The notes beneath the pieces are model-generated. The model was not told the origin of the DNA and did not search any database. It worked only from the letters and a program-made list of their open reading frames with translations. A DNA stretch of 64,000 bases from JAHQVI01 sp963749875 (GTDB lineage: Bacteria > Pseudomonadota > Alphaproteobacteria > Rhizobiales > Rhodomicrobiaceae). Within the stretch, counting starts at the first letter, position 1, and each line of letters starts with the position of its first letter. This document shows positions 1 through 8,985 of the stretch, piece by piece. Both the position numbers and the translations under genes were made by a program. The stretch is taken from assembly GCA_963749875.1 (NCBI GenBank), contig CAVVOX010000002.1, positions 558,001 through 622,000 of the forward strand. Direction: 5' to 3'.

Positions 1-90
1 AAGGTCTGCGCCATATCCTGTGAGCCTCCCGCCCTCACCGCTCCGGCATGATTTACAACTGCGCGGGCCGGATACGCGCAGAGGCTGCTT

Positions 91-218
91 AGCGCAACGC
101 GCGTCCAAGCATGTCCCCCGCGAAGGCGGGGATGGACGCGGGAATAGTTGCGCTCGCCTTTTGAAATCGATCAACTTGACTTCATTCAAGTGAGTCCACT
201 TGAACGAGGGTTGATCTA
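91..218. repeat. Palindromic intergenic repeat, copy 1
   Basis: The unit has two imperfect inverted repeats in a row. The first runs from GCGCAACGCGCGTCC to the complementary GGACGCGGGAATAGTTGCGC; the second is a hairpin around the core TTCAAGTGAGTCCACTTGAA flanked by GATCAA and TTGATC. The same unit occurs twice in tandem at 3066-3320, in inverted orientation at 55544-55648, and as the second hairpin only at 13543-13590 and 34841-34892. It fills the region in front of hisC. I see no gene in positions 1-90. Confidence 0.85.
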
Positions 219-365
219 GTGTTGAGGCAGCGCTTTGTGCGTTAGCTAGGATGCTGGCCGCTAAAGTCAATCTTTTCTTTGCAATCTGCGGTCTGCAATC
301 CTATGAGTCCGGCTGTTCGCGCGTTATCAGCTACAGCATATAACGCAAGCGTTAGGGAGATCGAA

Positions 366-1481
366 GTGCCGCCTGCGCAAGGGCCCGAGGCAAGACCGGC
401 CATATTCGAGATCGAGCCTTACGTGCCTGGCCGAAGCAAATTGCCGGGGGCGGGGCCGGTCATCAAATTGTCGTCAAATGAAACGCCGCTCGGGGCGAGT
501 CCGGCCGCGATCGAGGCTTTCCGTGCGGCTGCCGGAAAGCTTGACCGCTATCCGGACGGCTCGGCAACGGCGCTGCGGGAGGCGATCGGCGCGCATTTCG
601 GGCTCAATCCGGACCATATCGTCTGCGGCTGCGGGTCGGACGAGCTGTTTCATTTGATCGCGCAGGCCTATCTGGGCCCCGGCGATGAGGCGGTCTTTAC
701 CGAGCACGGTTTTCTGGTTTACAAGATCGTGATCCTGGCGGCGGGTGCGGCGCCGGCCGTCGCGCCGGAGACGGCGTTTCGCGCCGATATCGGTGCGATT
801 CTGGAGCGCGTCAATCCGAAGACGCGCGTGGTCTTCATCGCCAATCCCAACAACCCGACCGGCACCTACATCGGCTTCGATGAAATCCGGCGTCTGCGGA
901 AAGAGCTGCCGGAGCGCGTGCTGCTCGTGCTGGATGGGGCTTATGCGGAATATGTGAACCACAACGATTATGAGGCCGGGATCGAGCTGGTCGCGACGAC
1001 ATCGAACACGCTGATGACGCGCACCTTCTCCAAGATCCACGGCCTGGCGAACGCGCGGGTCGGCTGGGTCTATTGTCCGGCCGATATTGCCGACGTGCTG
1101 AACCGGATTCGCGGCCCGTTCAATGTTCCCGGACCGAGTATGGCGGCTGCCGTCGTCGCGCTGAAGGACTACGCGCATGTCGAGCGCGCAAAGGCGCATA
1201 ATGACGAATGGCTCGGCTGGCTGGCGCGCGAGATCCGCGCGATCGGCTTGCAGGTGACGGACAGCGCCGGGAATTTCCTGCTCGTGCATTTCTCCGGCGA
1301 ACCGGGGCGAACGGCCGCCGACGCCGACGCCCTCCTGCAGAGCCGCAGGATCATTCTGCGCCGGCTGGAGAATTACGGCATTCCGAACGGTCTTCGTCTG
1401 ACCGTTGGCCTGGAACGGGAAAACCGGGCGGTCGTCGAGGCGCTGCGCGACTTCATGAACGGGGCGCGCGCGCATGGCTAA
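366..1481 (+). CDS. hisC: Histidinol-phosphate aminotransferase (class I/II PLP enzyme)
   Basis: This enzyme would transaminate imidazole-acetol phosphate with glutamate in histidine synthesis; in alphaproteobacteria the same family also acts on aromatic keto acids next to tyrA. The protein has the substrate arm motif SSNETPLG, the FIANPNNPTGTYIG loop, and the PLP-lysine region TRTFSKIHGLANARVGW. I chose the GTG at 366 because AGGGAGA at 354-360 sits five bases upstream and the resulting 371 residues match the family. An upstream TTG (279) or ATG (303) would add a low-similarity N-terminal extension without a clear ribosome site. It overlaps tyrA by 8 bases, so the two are probably one operon for aromatic and histidine synthesis. 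Confidence 0.93.
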   Translation: MPPAQGPEARPAIFEIEPYVPGRSKLPGAGPVIKLSSNETPLGASPAAIEAFRAAAGKLDRYPDGSATALREAIGAHFGLNPDHIVCGCGSDELFHLIAQAYLGPGDEAVFTEHGFLVYKIVILAAGAAPAVAPETAFRADIGAILERVNPKTRVVFIANPNNPTGTYIGFDEIRRLRKELPERVLLVLDGAYAEYVNHNDYEAGIELVATTSNTLMTRTFSKIHGLANARVGWVYCPADIADVLNRIRGPFNVPGPSMAAAVVALKDYAHVERAKAHNDEWLGWLAREIRAIGLQVTDSAGNFLLVHFSGEPGRTAADADALLQSRRIILRRLENYGIPNGLRLTVGLERENRAVVEALRDFMNGARAHG

Positions 1482-2421
1482 GCCAATTTTCGATCAGGTC
1501 GCGCTGATCGGCCTCGGGCTGATCGGCTCCTCGCTCAGCCATGCAATCCGCCGACGCGGGCTTGCGGGGCGTATCACGGGATGCGCGAAATCGGAGGCGA
1601 CGCGGAAGACGGCGGAGCGCCTGGGGCTGTGCGACGCGGTCTTTGCCGATCCGGCGGAAGCCGTGGCTGGCGCCGATCTGGTCGTTCTGTGCACGCCGGT
1701 CGGCAGTTTCGGGGCGATCGCCGAGGCGATTGGTCCCGCCTTGAAACCCGGCGCCATCGTCACCGATGCCGGTTCCGTCAAGAGCGCTGTGGTCCGCGAA
1801 GTCGGCCCGCATCTGCCCAAGGGCGTGCATTTCATTCCCGGCCATCCCATTGCGGGAACGGAGCATTCCGGGCCGGAATCCGGCTTTGCCGAGCTGTTCG
1901 ACGGACGCTGGTGCATTCTGACGCCTCCGCCGGACGCCTCCGCCGAGGCCGTGGAGAAACTGGCCCGTTTTTGGGAAGGGTGCGGCTCGCGGGTCGAAAT
2001 CATGACGCCGGAGCATCACGATCTGGTGCTCGCGATCACCAGCCATGTCCCGCATCTCATCGCATATAACATCGTCGGCACCGCCTCCGATCTCGAAAAA
2101 GTCACCGAGAAGGAGGTCGTGAAATTCTCCGCCGGCGGCTTTCGCGACTTCACGCGCATCGCCGCGTCCGACCCGACCATGTGGCGCGACGTGTTCCTGA
2201 ACAACAAGGACGCCGTGCTCGAAATGCTGGGGCGCTTCACCGAGGATTTGACCGCTTTGCAGCGGGCGATCCGCTGGGGCGATGGCGAGGCGCTGTTCGA
2301 ATTGTTCTCCCGCACCCGCGCGATCCGGCGCGGCATCATCGAAGCCGGCCAGGAAACCGCCGCCCCCGATTTCGGCCGCCCCCACGGCGCCGGCGCGGCC
2401 GGGGAGAAGAAGACGGCGTGA
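1474..2421 (+). CDS. tyrA: Prephenate/arogenate (cyclohexadienyl) dehydrogenase
   Basis: It catalyses NAD(P)-dependent oxidative decarboxylation of prephenate or arogenate, the committed step to tyrosine. The N-terminus holds the Rossmann motif GLGLIGSSL, followed by VVLCTPVG and the conserved GSVKS segment; PGHPIAGTEHSG carries the catalytic-histidine region. The length (315 residues) is typical of the stand-alone alphaproteobacterial enzyme, with no ACT or chorismate mutase domain. The start overlaps the end of hisC, and the stop overlaps the GTG of the next gene in GTGA, which implies translational coupling. Confidence 0.93.
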   Translation: MAKPIFDQVALIGLGLIGSSLSHAIRRRGLAGRITGCAKSEATRKTAERLGLCDAVFADPAEAVAGADLVVLCTPVGSFGAIAEAIGPALKPGAIVTDAGSVKSAVVREVGPHLPKGVHFIPGHPIAGTEHSGPESGFAELFDGRWCILTPPPDASAEAVEKLARFWEGCGSRVEIMTPEHHDLVLAITSHVPHLIAYNIVGTASDLEKVTEKEVVKFSAGGFRDFTRIAASDPTMWRDVFLNNKDAVLEMLGRFTEDLTALQRAIRWGDGEALFELFSRTRAIRRGIIEAGQETAAPDFGRPHGAGAAGEKKTA

Positions 2422-3002
2422 GCGCGGAGCCTGGCGGTCTTTGGGTGTTCGGCTATGGCTCGCTGATGTGGCGGCCCGGCTTCCAGTATGAAGAGGCCGC
2501 GCACGCCTTTCTCGCCGGCGCACACCGATCGCTCTGCATCTACTCGCACAACCATCGCGGCACTCGGCGCCGGCCCGGTCTCGTGCTGGGGCTCGACGCG
2601 GGCGGCTGGTGCGAGGGCATCGCCTATCACGTGGCAGCGTCCCGCGCCGGTGAAACGCTCAACTATCTCCGCCGCCGTGAGCAGATCAGCAATGTCTACC
2701 GGCCGATGTGGCGGACCGTTGCGCTGCGGGAGGAGGAACGCCGTAAGGTTCGCGCGCTGTGCTTCATCGTCAATCGCGGCCATCGCCAATATGCCGGACG
2801 CCTGCCTCTCGAAATCCAGGGCTGGCTGGTTCGCCGCGGTGTCGGACGGTCCGGCCGGAATATCGACTATGTGGTGAACACGGTGCGGCATCTGCGCGAA
2901 TGCGGCATCTATGATCAGCGGCTGGAGGCTCTCATCAACAAGCTCGGCCATCATCGGCAATTGCATGATCTGCCGAAGCAGGAGCCTGTTTCGCAGCGGT
3001 AA
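2418..3002 (+). CDS. Gamma-glutamylcyclotransferase (ChaC-like)
   Basis: The ChaC family releases 5-oxoproline from glutathione in the cytoplasm. The signature FGYGSLMWRPGF lies near residue 10, and the segment around LRRREQISNVYRP carries the acidic region expected for catalysis. I place the start at GTG 2418, which overlaps the tyrA stop by four bases and puts the YGSL motif at the usual distance from the N-terminus; the frame stays open further upstream but only inside tyrA. The length of 194 residues suits the family. Substrate preference cannot be judged from sequence. Confidence 0.85.
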   Translation: MSAEPGGLWVFGYGSLMWRPGFQYEEAAHAFLAGAHRSLCIYSHNHRGTRRRPGLVLGLDAGGWCEGIAYHVAASRAGETLNYLRRREQISNVYRPMWRTVALREEERRKVRALCFIVNRGHRQYAGRLPLEIQGWLVRRGVGRSGRNIDYVVNTVRHLRECGIYDQRLEALINKLGHHRQLHDLPKQEPVSQR

Positions 3003-3065
3003 ACGGAATAGGCACCGGGTCGCGGCATTGTGGAGGCTTTAAGTGAAGGCCGCAAAGGGTTAGGT

Positions 3066-3320
3066 CTAGCGCAACGCGCGCCCAAGCATGTCCCCGCGAA
3101 GGCGGGGATGGACGTGGGAACAGTTGCGCTAACCTATAGAAATAGATCAACTTGACCTCGTCCAAGTGAGTCCACTTGAACGAGGGTTGATCTAGCGCAA
3201 CGCGCGTCCAAGCATGTCCCCGCGAAAGCGGGAATGGACGCGGGAACAGTTGCGCTGACCGATAGAAATCGATCAACTTGACCTTGTTCAATTGAGTCCA
3301 CTTGAACGAGGGTTGATCTA
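3066..3320. repeat. Palindromic intergenic repeat, tandem copies 2 and 3
   Basis: Two head-to-tail copies (about 3066-3193 and 3195-3320) of the same two-hairpin unit as at 91-218 fill most of the gap between the ChaC-like gene and the TetR gene. The copies differ by a few substitutions, some of them changing both arms of a stem. The tandem arrangement shows that the whole unit, not just one hairpin, is what duplicates. Confidence 0.85.
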
Positions 3321-3355
3321 GGGCTGATCCTGCGAGACAGCGATGGAGATACGCC

Positions 3356-4099
3356 ATGCTGGATACGACAAGCACCCGCGGAAAGATTATCGATGCCGCC
3401 CTTCGGCTCGCGGCAAGCGAGGGCTGGACAGGACTGAGCCTCGACCGCATCGCGAATGAAGCAGGCGTGAGCCTGAGCGCGTTCCGCCAGGAATTTTCCT
3501 CAAAAGCCGACATCCTCGCCGCCTATACACGCGCCGTGGACGATGCGGTGCTTGCGAAGGTCGATCCGGCGGATGCAAGCCTTGCCCCGCGCGATCGGCT
3601 GTTCGACGTACTGATGACCCGCTTCGAGCTGATGGCCCCGCATAAGGCGGCTCTGCAGCGGATCAGCCGGGATATGCAATATCGCGTTGGCGAACGGGTC
3701 GCGCAGTTCGGGGCTGCCGGCCGGTCGCTCTATTGGATGCTTGCCGCGGCCGGCGTCGATGCGGAAGGCTCGCGGGGCCTCCTGCGCGTGCCGGGCTTGA
3801 TGAGCATTTATGCCCGTGTCTTCGACATCTGGCTCGAAGATGACGATCCCGGCCTCTCCCGGACGATGGCGGCGCTCGACAGCCGCTTGCGGCGCGGCGA
3901 GCGGGCGATGCAGCGGATCGACGATTTCGGCGCGGCGGCCGGACGGTTCTGTGCGAACATCCTGCGATCGAGAGGCAGGTCAGAGAAAGCCGAGGCGCAA
4001 GAGCCGGAAGAACCGCCGGAACCGGAGCCGGCGGGGCCGGCGCCTGCGCCTGGCCAAACCAACGGCAGCGCCGGCCCCGGTCCGACCCCTGCAATGTGA
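3356..4099 (+). CDS. TetR/AcrR family transcriptional regulator
   Basis: A DNA-binding repressor-type protein of 247 residues. Residues 8-55 form the TetR helix-turn-helix, with TRGKIIDAALRLAASEG followed by LSLDRIANEAGVSLSAF and the family's F-x-x-K-x-D element. The ligand-binding half (roughly 75-195) is divergent. The last 35 residues are rich in Pro, Glu and Ala and look disordered. The ATG at 3356 follows a GGAGAT ribosome site. csaA lies 10 bases downstream, so the two may be co-transcribed, but nothing in the window identifies the effector or the operator. Confidence 0.82.
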   Translation: MLDTTSTRGKIIDAALRLAASEGWTGLSLDRIANEAGVSLSAFRQEFSSKADILAAYTRAVDDAVLAKVDPADASLAPRDRLFDVLMTRFELMAPHKAALQRISRDMQYRVGERVAQFGAAGRSLYWMLAAAGVDAEGSRGLLRVPGLMSIYARVFDIWLEDDDPGLSRTMAALDSRLRRGERAMQRIDDFGAAAGRFCANILRSRGRSEKAEAQEPEEPPEPEPAGPAPAPGQTNGSAGPGPTPAM

Positions 4100-4109
4100 G
4101 CGGCTTCCC

Positions 4110-4466
4110 ATGAGCGAGACGAAAGAGTCCCCCAAGATTAGCTACGCCGATTTCGAGTCGGTCGACATTCGAGTCGGCATGATTGTCGATGTGCAGCCCT
4201 TTCCCGAGGCGCGTAAGCCCGCCTTCAAGCTCTGGATCGATTTCGGGCCCGAGATCGGCGTGAAGAAAAGCTCCGCCCAGATCACCAAGCATTATACGAG
4301 GGATGATCTGGCCGGCAGGCAGGTTATGGCGGTCGTGAACTTCCCGCCCCGTCAGATCGGGCCGTTCGTGTCGGAAGTGCTCACGCTGGGCTTTCCCGAC
4401 GAAGAGGGCGGCGTTGTCCTGGTCGCGCCGACCTTGCCGGTGCCGAATGGCGGGAAGCTGTTCTGA
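4110..4466 (+). CDS. csaA: CsaA-like tRNA-binding/export chaperone protein
   Basis: A single OB-fold tRNA-binding domain of 118 residues, the size of CsaA. Family marks are DFESVDIRVGMIVDV near the N-terminus, the dimer-interface stretch KPAFKLWIDFGPEIG, and RQVMAVVNFPPRQIG. CsaA proteins are described as homodimeric chaperones assisting protein export and as structural relatives of the methionyl-tRNA synthetase C-terminal domain. The ATG at 4110 was chosen because the family similarity starts there; the frame is open farther upstream only through the TetR gene. Confidence 0.9.
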   Translation: MSETKESPKISYADFESVDIRVGMIVDVQPFPEARKPAFKLWIDFGPEIGVKKSSAQITKHYTRDDLAGRQVMAVVNFPPRQIGPFVSEVLTLGFPDEEGGVVLVAPTLPVPNGGKLF

Positions 4467-4600
4467 CGGAAGTCGCACGTCGCCGACGCGCCGTCATCTC
4501 ATGGGAGCTGCAACCGCCGCATTTCGCTCCAACCTGTTGTCAGCCTCGGGCTGCCCGCGGGATCAGCGTTGACGGCAACGGGTTTGCCGGTCGGCATGAT

Positions 4601-4682
4601 GGGTTTCGCAAAACTCAACCCATCCTACGGGGTGGGGCGGTGGATCTTGGGAGTGTAGGTTGGGTTGAGCAACGCGAAACCC
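4601..4682. repeat. Long inverted repeat of the GGGTTTCGC...GCGAAACCC type
   Basis: Imperfect arms of about 28 bases lie at 4601-4628 and 4655-4682, separated by 26 bases. The arms contain GGGTTTCGC, CTCAACCC and CATCCTAC and their complements. The element sits between the convergent csaA and GGDEF-EAL genes and could end transcription from both sides. Similar intergenic repeats are common in many proteobacteria. Apart from this I see no gene in 4467-4764. Confidence 0.7.
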
Positions 4683-4764
4683 GCCATGGCTGCGTCGGCT
4701 AATCCAGCTCCTGGAATCCTTGGCATTCAATCTTGTCTCTCGCAAGAGACAGTCTCGACTCGGA

Positions 4765-6771
4765 TCATCGGGATGCCGCGTCGGTGCGACAAGAAAGATC
4801 CGTCTCGGCAGGGTTCGCATCGTCCGATGACGGCAATGTTTCGTGGAAGGCGCGGATCATATGGGCGCCGACCTCGGATGCGGGAAGCGGGCGTCCCAAA
4901 TAGAACCCTTGCACCTGGTCCACATGGGCATTGAAGAGAAAACTGGCCTGTCCCGCGGTCTCCACGCCTTCGGCGGTCACGCGCATGTTCAGCTCGCGGC
5001 TCAGCGCAATGATCGTTTTAATGATGGTCTCAACGCCCTGGCCCGGCTTTTCGAAGCCCTCCATGAAGCTGCGATCGATTTTGATCTTGTCGAAAGGAAA
5101 TTTCCAGAGATAGCTCAGGCTCGAATAGCCCGTGCCGAAATCGTCCATGGCGATCGCCACGCCGAGCGCCTTCAGCGCGCGCAGTTGCTCCATGGTGTTC
5201 TCTTTGTTGCCCAGCAGCAGCGTCTCGGTGATTTCGAGCTCGAGCCGCTCGGGCGGCAATCCGGACTGTCTCAGGACGTCGGCAACGGTCTCGACAATTG
5301 TTCCGTTCACGAATTGAGACGGCGACAGGTTGACCGATATGATCAGGCTGCTTGGCCATGTTGCGGCGGTCCGGCAAGCCTCACGCAGCACCCACGCGCC
5401 GATCTTGTCGATGAGGTGCATTTCCTCCGCCATGGGAATGACTGTTAGCGGCGAAATCTGCGAGCCGTCCGGCGCCGGAAGACGCAACAGCGCTTCATAT
5501 CCGGCCAGGTGATTGACGTCTCCTTCATATATCGGCTGATAGTGCAACTCGAAGCCGTTGTTCACGACCGCATCGCGAATGAGCTTCTCAAGACGAATGC
5601 GCCCCTGCAGCGCCTCGTCCAATTCCGGGGAGAAGAAACGGACGCAGTCGCGGCCGGCCGACTTGCCTGCGTAGAGCGCAAGGTCGGCGCTCTTAAGAAC
5701 CCGCTCGGACGTATTGCCGTCTTGCGGCACCATCGCGACACCGATCGTGATCGTCGCGGCGATCCCCTGTTTGCTGAACGTCATCGGCTGGCTTAGCGAT
5801 TCAGTCAAACGCTTCGCAAACGCTTCCGCCTGCGGCTTCCCGGTCACGTTCGATTGGACCACGACGAACTCGTCGCCGCCGAGCCGCGCCACGAGATCCT
5901 CGATGCGGGCGCACATTCGCATGCGCTCAGCGACCGTCTTGAGCAGGAAGTCACCAGCATCATGGCCGAGCGTATCGTTGATTTCCTTAAATCGGTCGAT
6001 GTCGACAAAATGAACCGCCATCTGCGGGCCGTCCGGGGGCAGCGAGGCAAGCATGCACTGCAGCCGCTCGATCAGCTGCGCGCGGTTGGCAAGGCCGGTG
6101 AGGACATCATGATGCGCAAGATAGCGCATCCGGCGTTCGGTGCCCTGCTTTTCCCGGGTTCTGCGATACCAGGCGGCCGCCGGCACGGCGAAGGAGAAGG
6201 CGATGAGCGTGCACAAGCTCAGGGCTGCTGTGAGAAAGGCGTTGCGGAACCTGTCGCGCTGCGCCGTTTCATCGACAACGGCCGCAACCGCTCCGACAGC
6301 CTCTCCGTCGACGATAATCGGAACATAGGCATGGCCGAAATGTTGCGGCATTCGCTCCCCATCGCCGTCGGACGTATTCACGATGGTTCGTCTGAGGGCG
6401 ACCGACTTTGCCGCATCCGGGCTGAATTCCGAAAGGCTGACGGATGAGGAGCGCTGAGCGTCGGCAATGAATTGCGAATAGCCCCGTCGGTTGAAAATCA
6501 CATAACGGAAGACTCTGTTCGACTTCCGCGCCGCGTCGAGGAAAGCGAGGCTGGCGGCGGACGGCAATTCGCCCGTAGCGATCTGCTTGAGATCGGTGAC
6601 ATTGGCGACGAGAAACTGAGCCCAGTCTCGCGCATTGGCCCGCGCGTCCTCGTTAACGAGATAGCTTGTGGTCAACTGAATGGCGAGAAATGTGCCGCCG
6701 GCGAGGATGGTCACGATGATCACCAAGAGCACAATGCCCCGTCGAAGCGTGATGTCAGCCAGATACGCCAT
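4765..6771 (-). CDS. Membrane-anchored GGDEF-EAL cyclic di-GMP protein
   Basis: The 668-residue protein should make and/or break cyclic di-GMP at the inner membrane. Transmembrane helices at about 12-32 and 177-200 flank a periplasmic segment of about 145 residues. The GGDEF motif is intact (298-302) and has an RxxD inhibitory site five residues before it (289-292). The EAL domain keeps EAL (426-428), NLSPSQF, LEITET, DDFGTG (543-548), KIKID and TAEGVET, so both domains look catalytically competent. The gene starts nine bases after the stop of a TRAP-type periplasmic binding protein on the same strand. This suggests that the binding protein delivers the input signal to the periplasmic segment. 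Confidence 0.92.
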   Translation of the reverse strand: MAYLADITLRRGIVLLVIIVTILAGGTFLAIQLTTSYLVNEDARANARDWAQFLVANVTDLKQIATGELPSAASLAFLDAARKSNRVFRYVIFNRRGYSQFIADAQRSSSVSLSEFSPDAAKSVALRRTIVNTSDGDGERMPQHFGHAYVPIIVDGEAVGAVAAVVDETAQRDRFRNAFLTAALSLCTLIAFSFAVPAAAWYRRTREKQGTERRMRYLAHHDVLTGLANRAQLIERLQCMLASLPPDGPQMAVHFVDIDRFKEINDTLGHDAGDFLLKTVAERMRMCARIEDLVARLGGDEFVVVQSNVTGKPQAEAFAKRLTESLSQPMTFSKQGIAATITIGVAMVPQDGNTSERVLKSADLALYAGKSAGRDCVRFFSPELDEALQGRIRLEKLIRDAVVNNGFELHYQPIYEGDVNHLAGYEALLRLPAPDGSQISPLTVIPMAEEMHLIDKIGAWVLREACRTAATWPSSLIISVNLSPSQFVNGTIVETVADVLRQSGLPPERLELEITETLLLGNKENTMEQLRALKALGVAIAMDDFGTGYSSLSYLWKFPFDKIKIDRSFMEGFEKPGQGVETIIKTIIALSRELNMRVTAEGVETAGQASFLFNAHVDQVQGFYLGRPLPASEVGAHMIRAFHETLPSSDDANPAETDLSCRTDAASR

Positions 6772-6780
6772 ATTGCGGTC

Positions 6781-7788
6781 TCACTGCGTCCGCCGAAACC
6801 TGGCGACATCCGTTCTGGCAGCCTCGACCAGCGCGGCCCGACGCGGATTGTCGGCCACATAATCATCGATGACGGACTTGAAGACCGCTTCGGCTTTTTG
6901 CATGTCCGCCTTTGACGGAAATATCACCTTCCGGCCGGGATTGGATTCGAGCTGGCTCATGACCAGCGCCGTCGAGCTTTTATCGATTTGGATCCATTGT
7001 AGTGCCAGCCAGGCTCCGCTGTATTTGCGAATGATGGCCTGCACGTCGTCGGACAGGCTTTCGAACGTCTCCCGGTTCATGAGCAGCACCAAGGGCACGC
7101 AGGAGGTGCGGAGGAGATAATGATACGAGGCGACCCGTCCGATCCCGAACTCAATCATAGGAACCGGAGGCACATAAGCACCATCAATCCTGCCGCTGCT
7201 GATCGCATCGGCCGTCTCAGTGATGGGAACGAAATCGGGTATTGCGCCCAACCGCTTCAGAACGGCAACTTCGACGTCGTTGTTGGCCCGGATGTGCTTG
7301 CCCTTCAGGTCGGCGAGCAACTCTATCGGCGTTCGGGAATGGATGGATTCAGGCTGGCTCGCAGAGACGCCGACGACGAAGAAGTCGTCGAATCCGCGCA
7401 TCTTGCCTGTCTCGACAAGGTGAGAAAAGACCAGCGTCGCCTCGCGTGCATCCTGAAACAGACCGGGAAGTTCGATGACCTCGTGATCGGGAAATGACGC
7501 CGCTTCATATGGCACCACCACATAGGCAATATCCACTTTGCCTTCGCGTACCAATTGCGACTGCTTGGTCACATCGCCGCCCAAGCTGCCGCTGAAACTG
7601 ACCGCGATTTTGACCTGCCCGTTGCCATCGGTGTTGATCGCGTCGACGAACGGCTCCACCGCCGCCCGATAAAGATAAGATCGGTCGGAGCTGAAGAAGG
7701 CCAGCTTGAGCGTAACCGGCGCGGCGTGTGCAATCGCCGGCACCAGGACAAGGACCGTCACGGTAATGCGCAAAAGATAGCCGAACAT
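6781..7788 (-). CDS. TRAP-type (DctP family) periplasmic binding protein without permease genes
   Basis: A DctP-fold solute receptor of 335 residues. The start at 7788 gives a clean signal peptide (FGYLLRITVTVLVLVPAIAHA) and has GAGGTG just upstream; the open frame extends 59 codons further but without signal-peptide logic. Family features include DLKGKHIRANNDVEVAVLKR and the SGRIDGAYVPP segment. No DctQ or DctM gene is adjacent; the only partner is the GGDEF-EAL gene nine bases downstream. The likely role is ligand sensing for cyclic di-GMP signalling rather than transport, although it could serve a distant permease. No charged carboxylate-clamp residue was assigned with confidence. Confidence 0.85.
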   Translation of the reverse strand: MFGYLLRITVTVLVLVPAIAHAAPVTLKLAFFSSDRSYLYRAAVEPFVDAINTDGNGQVKIAVSFSGSLGGDVTKQSQLVREGKVDIAYVVVPYEAASFPDHEVIELPGLFQDAREATLVFSHLVETGKMRGFDDFFVVGVSASQPESIHSRTPIELLADLKGKHIRANNDVEVAVLKRLGAIPDFVPITETADAISSGRIDGAYVPPVPMIEFGIGRVASYHYLLRTSCVPLVLLMNRETFESLSDDVQAIIRKYSGAWLALQWIQIDKSSTALVMSQLESNPGRKVIFPSKADMQKAEAVFKSVIDDYVADNPRRAALVEAARTDVARFRRTQ

Positions 7789-7998
7789 TCGCACCTCACT
7801 CCGAAGGCGGAGAAATTGCCTCCTGTAGGGCCGACCGTAACGACTCAAGCTTTGTTTTTTGTGTACGGGATTAAATGCATTTTGCGGAAATGGCCGCCGC
7901 GGCGCTGATGGAAAGCTCGTTCCAAGAGCATCGACGTTCCCGCTGCCTGCCGAGCCAAGCGGCAAGGTTTTGACTGATTGTAGGATCGTTTCCTCAGC

Positions 7999-8118
7999 TC
8001 AGCGACGAAAAGCGCCGCCAGCGCCCGGGATCAGGATCATCGTGCGTTGCTGGGCGTTTGCTGCACTAAAAGACAATATTACCAACAATATAAGGGCGGA
8101 AGCTAAGCCAATGCGCAT
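7999..8118 (-). CDS. Putative small secreted peptide
   Basis: A 39-codon frame with a convincing signal peptide: RIGLASALILLVILSFSAA followed by NAQQ. The mature part would be only about 17 residues, ending in IPGAGGAFRR. GGGGGT lies five bases before the ATG. The frame is AT-richer than its surroundings and lies 210 bases upstream of the TRAP binding-protein gene on the same strand, so it could be a leader peptide or the first gene of that operon. It could also be the remains of a longer secreted protein. I see no other gene in 7789-8368. Confidence 0.4.
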   Translation of the reverse strand: MRIGLASALILLVILSFSAANAQQRTMILIPGAGGAFRR

Positions 8119-8368
8119 GATTACCCCCAAAAAGCGCAACAATAGGAGCCTGAAATCCAGAAAAATATTTCAAACAACAAAACATTGGCAAAGTAGATTG
8201 TCAAGCCGCCCAATCTCGCTGTCGCCGGAATGAACGTTGCCGGCCATCGTCGTCCGCTGCTTCCGAATGTTGTCGATCGGCGGATCGAGGTCAATTTCCC
8301 CTTCCGCATTGATGCTGACGAGGGCGGGACGAATTGTGTAGACTATCCAGACAGGTGAGGAGGATGCC

Positions 8369-8779
8369 ATGTCCGACACAATTATCGTCCCGATCGATCT
8401 TGGCCATGCCGAAAGAGCCGGATTGATGCTCGAGACCGCGCGAAAACTCGGCGGCGATCAGGCTCACCTCGTTCTCATGAACGTTGTCGAGGATGTGCCG
8501 GCCTATGTGGCCGCTCAGCTTCCCGACGGTTTCATCGACATGAGGAAAGACGAGGCGCGGGCCGAGCTGGGCAAAATCGCGGAAGCGGCGGGCGTTGATG
8601 CGGAGATTGAAGTCCGAAGCGGGCAGGCCTCGACCGCCATACTTGCGGCTGCTGAGGAGAAGAAGGCCCGTGTGATCGTCATCGCCTCCCATCGGCCAGG
8701 CTTTGGCGATTATTTCCTCGGCTCCACCGCGGCGCGCGTCGTGCGTCACGCCGAGTGCTCCGTGTTCGTTTTACGTTAG
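8369..8779 (+). CDS. Universal stress protein (UspA family)
   Basis: A single Usp domain of 136 residues. It begins with the strand DTIIVPIDLGH and ends with the ATP-binding loop in the form ASHRPGFGDYFLGSTAARVV, which keeps the G-x2-G-x9-G-(S/T) pattern in slightly altered spacing. GAGGAGG lies just before the ATG. These small cytoplasmic proteins bind nucleotide and respond to stress or energy status. The gene is monocistronic; nothing around it narrows the function. Confidence 0.9.
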   Translation: MSDTIIVPIDLGHAERAGLMLETARKLGGDQAHLVLMNVVEDVPAYVAAQLPDGFIDMRKDEARAELGKIAEAAGVDAEIEVRSGQASTAILAAAEEKKARVIVIASHRPGFGDYFLGSTAARVVRHAECSVFVLR

Positions 8780-8985
8780 ACGCCAGATCCCGTTTGTTTG
8801 AATTGGAAGCGTACGCTTCCATTTCACAATGACGGAGGCGGCTCTCCGTTTCCGATTTTTCTGATCCGACTCTCGTGAAGGTCGAAGGATATTCGAAGCT
8901 CGAAGTCGTAGAAAGGAGGGCCGGCATCCGGGCGCTCTTCGAAATAGGTCGGTCTGCAATCGTCTCGATGCAAACCAGCCCCCGC

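Noticed and set aside
3066..3320. The tandem repeats as a CRISPR array.
   Set aside because: The units are about 127 bases, contain inverted repeats and have no unique spacers; no cas genes are near.
7859..8233. A 124-codon plus-strand frame over the region between the TRAP and Usp genes.
   Set aside because: It has no ribosome site and low-quality composition; the opposite-strand short frame with a signal peptide is more convincing.
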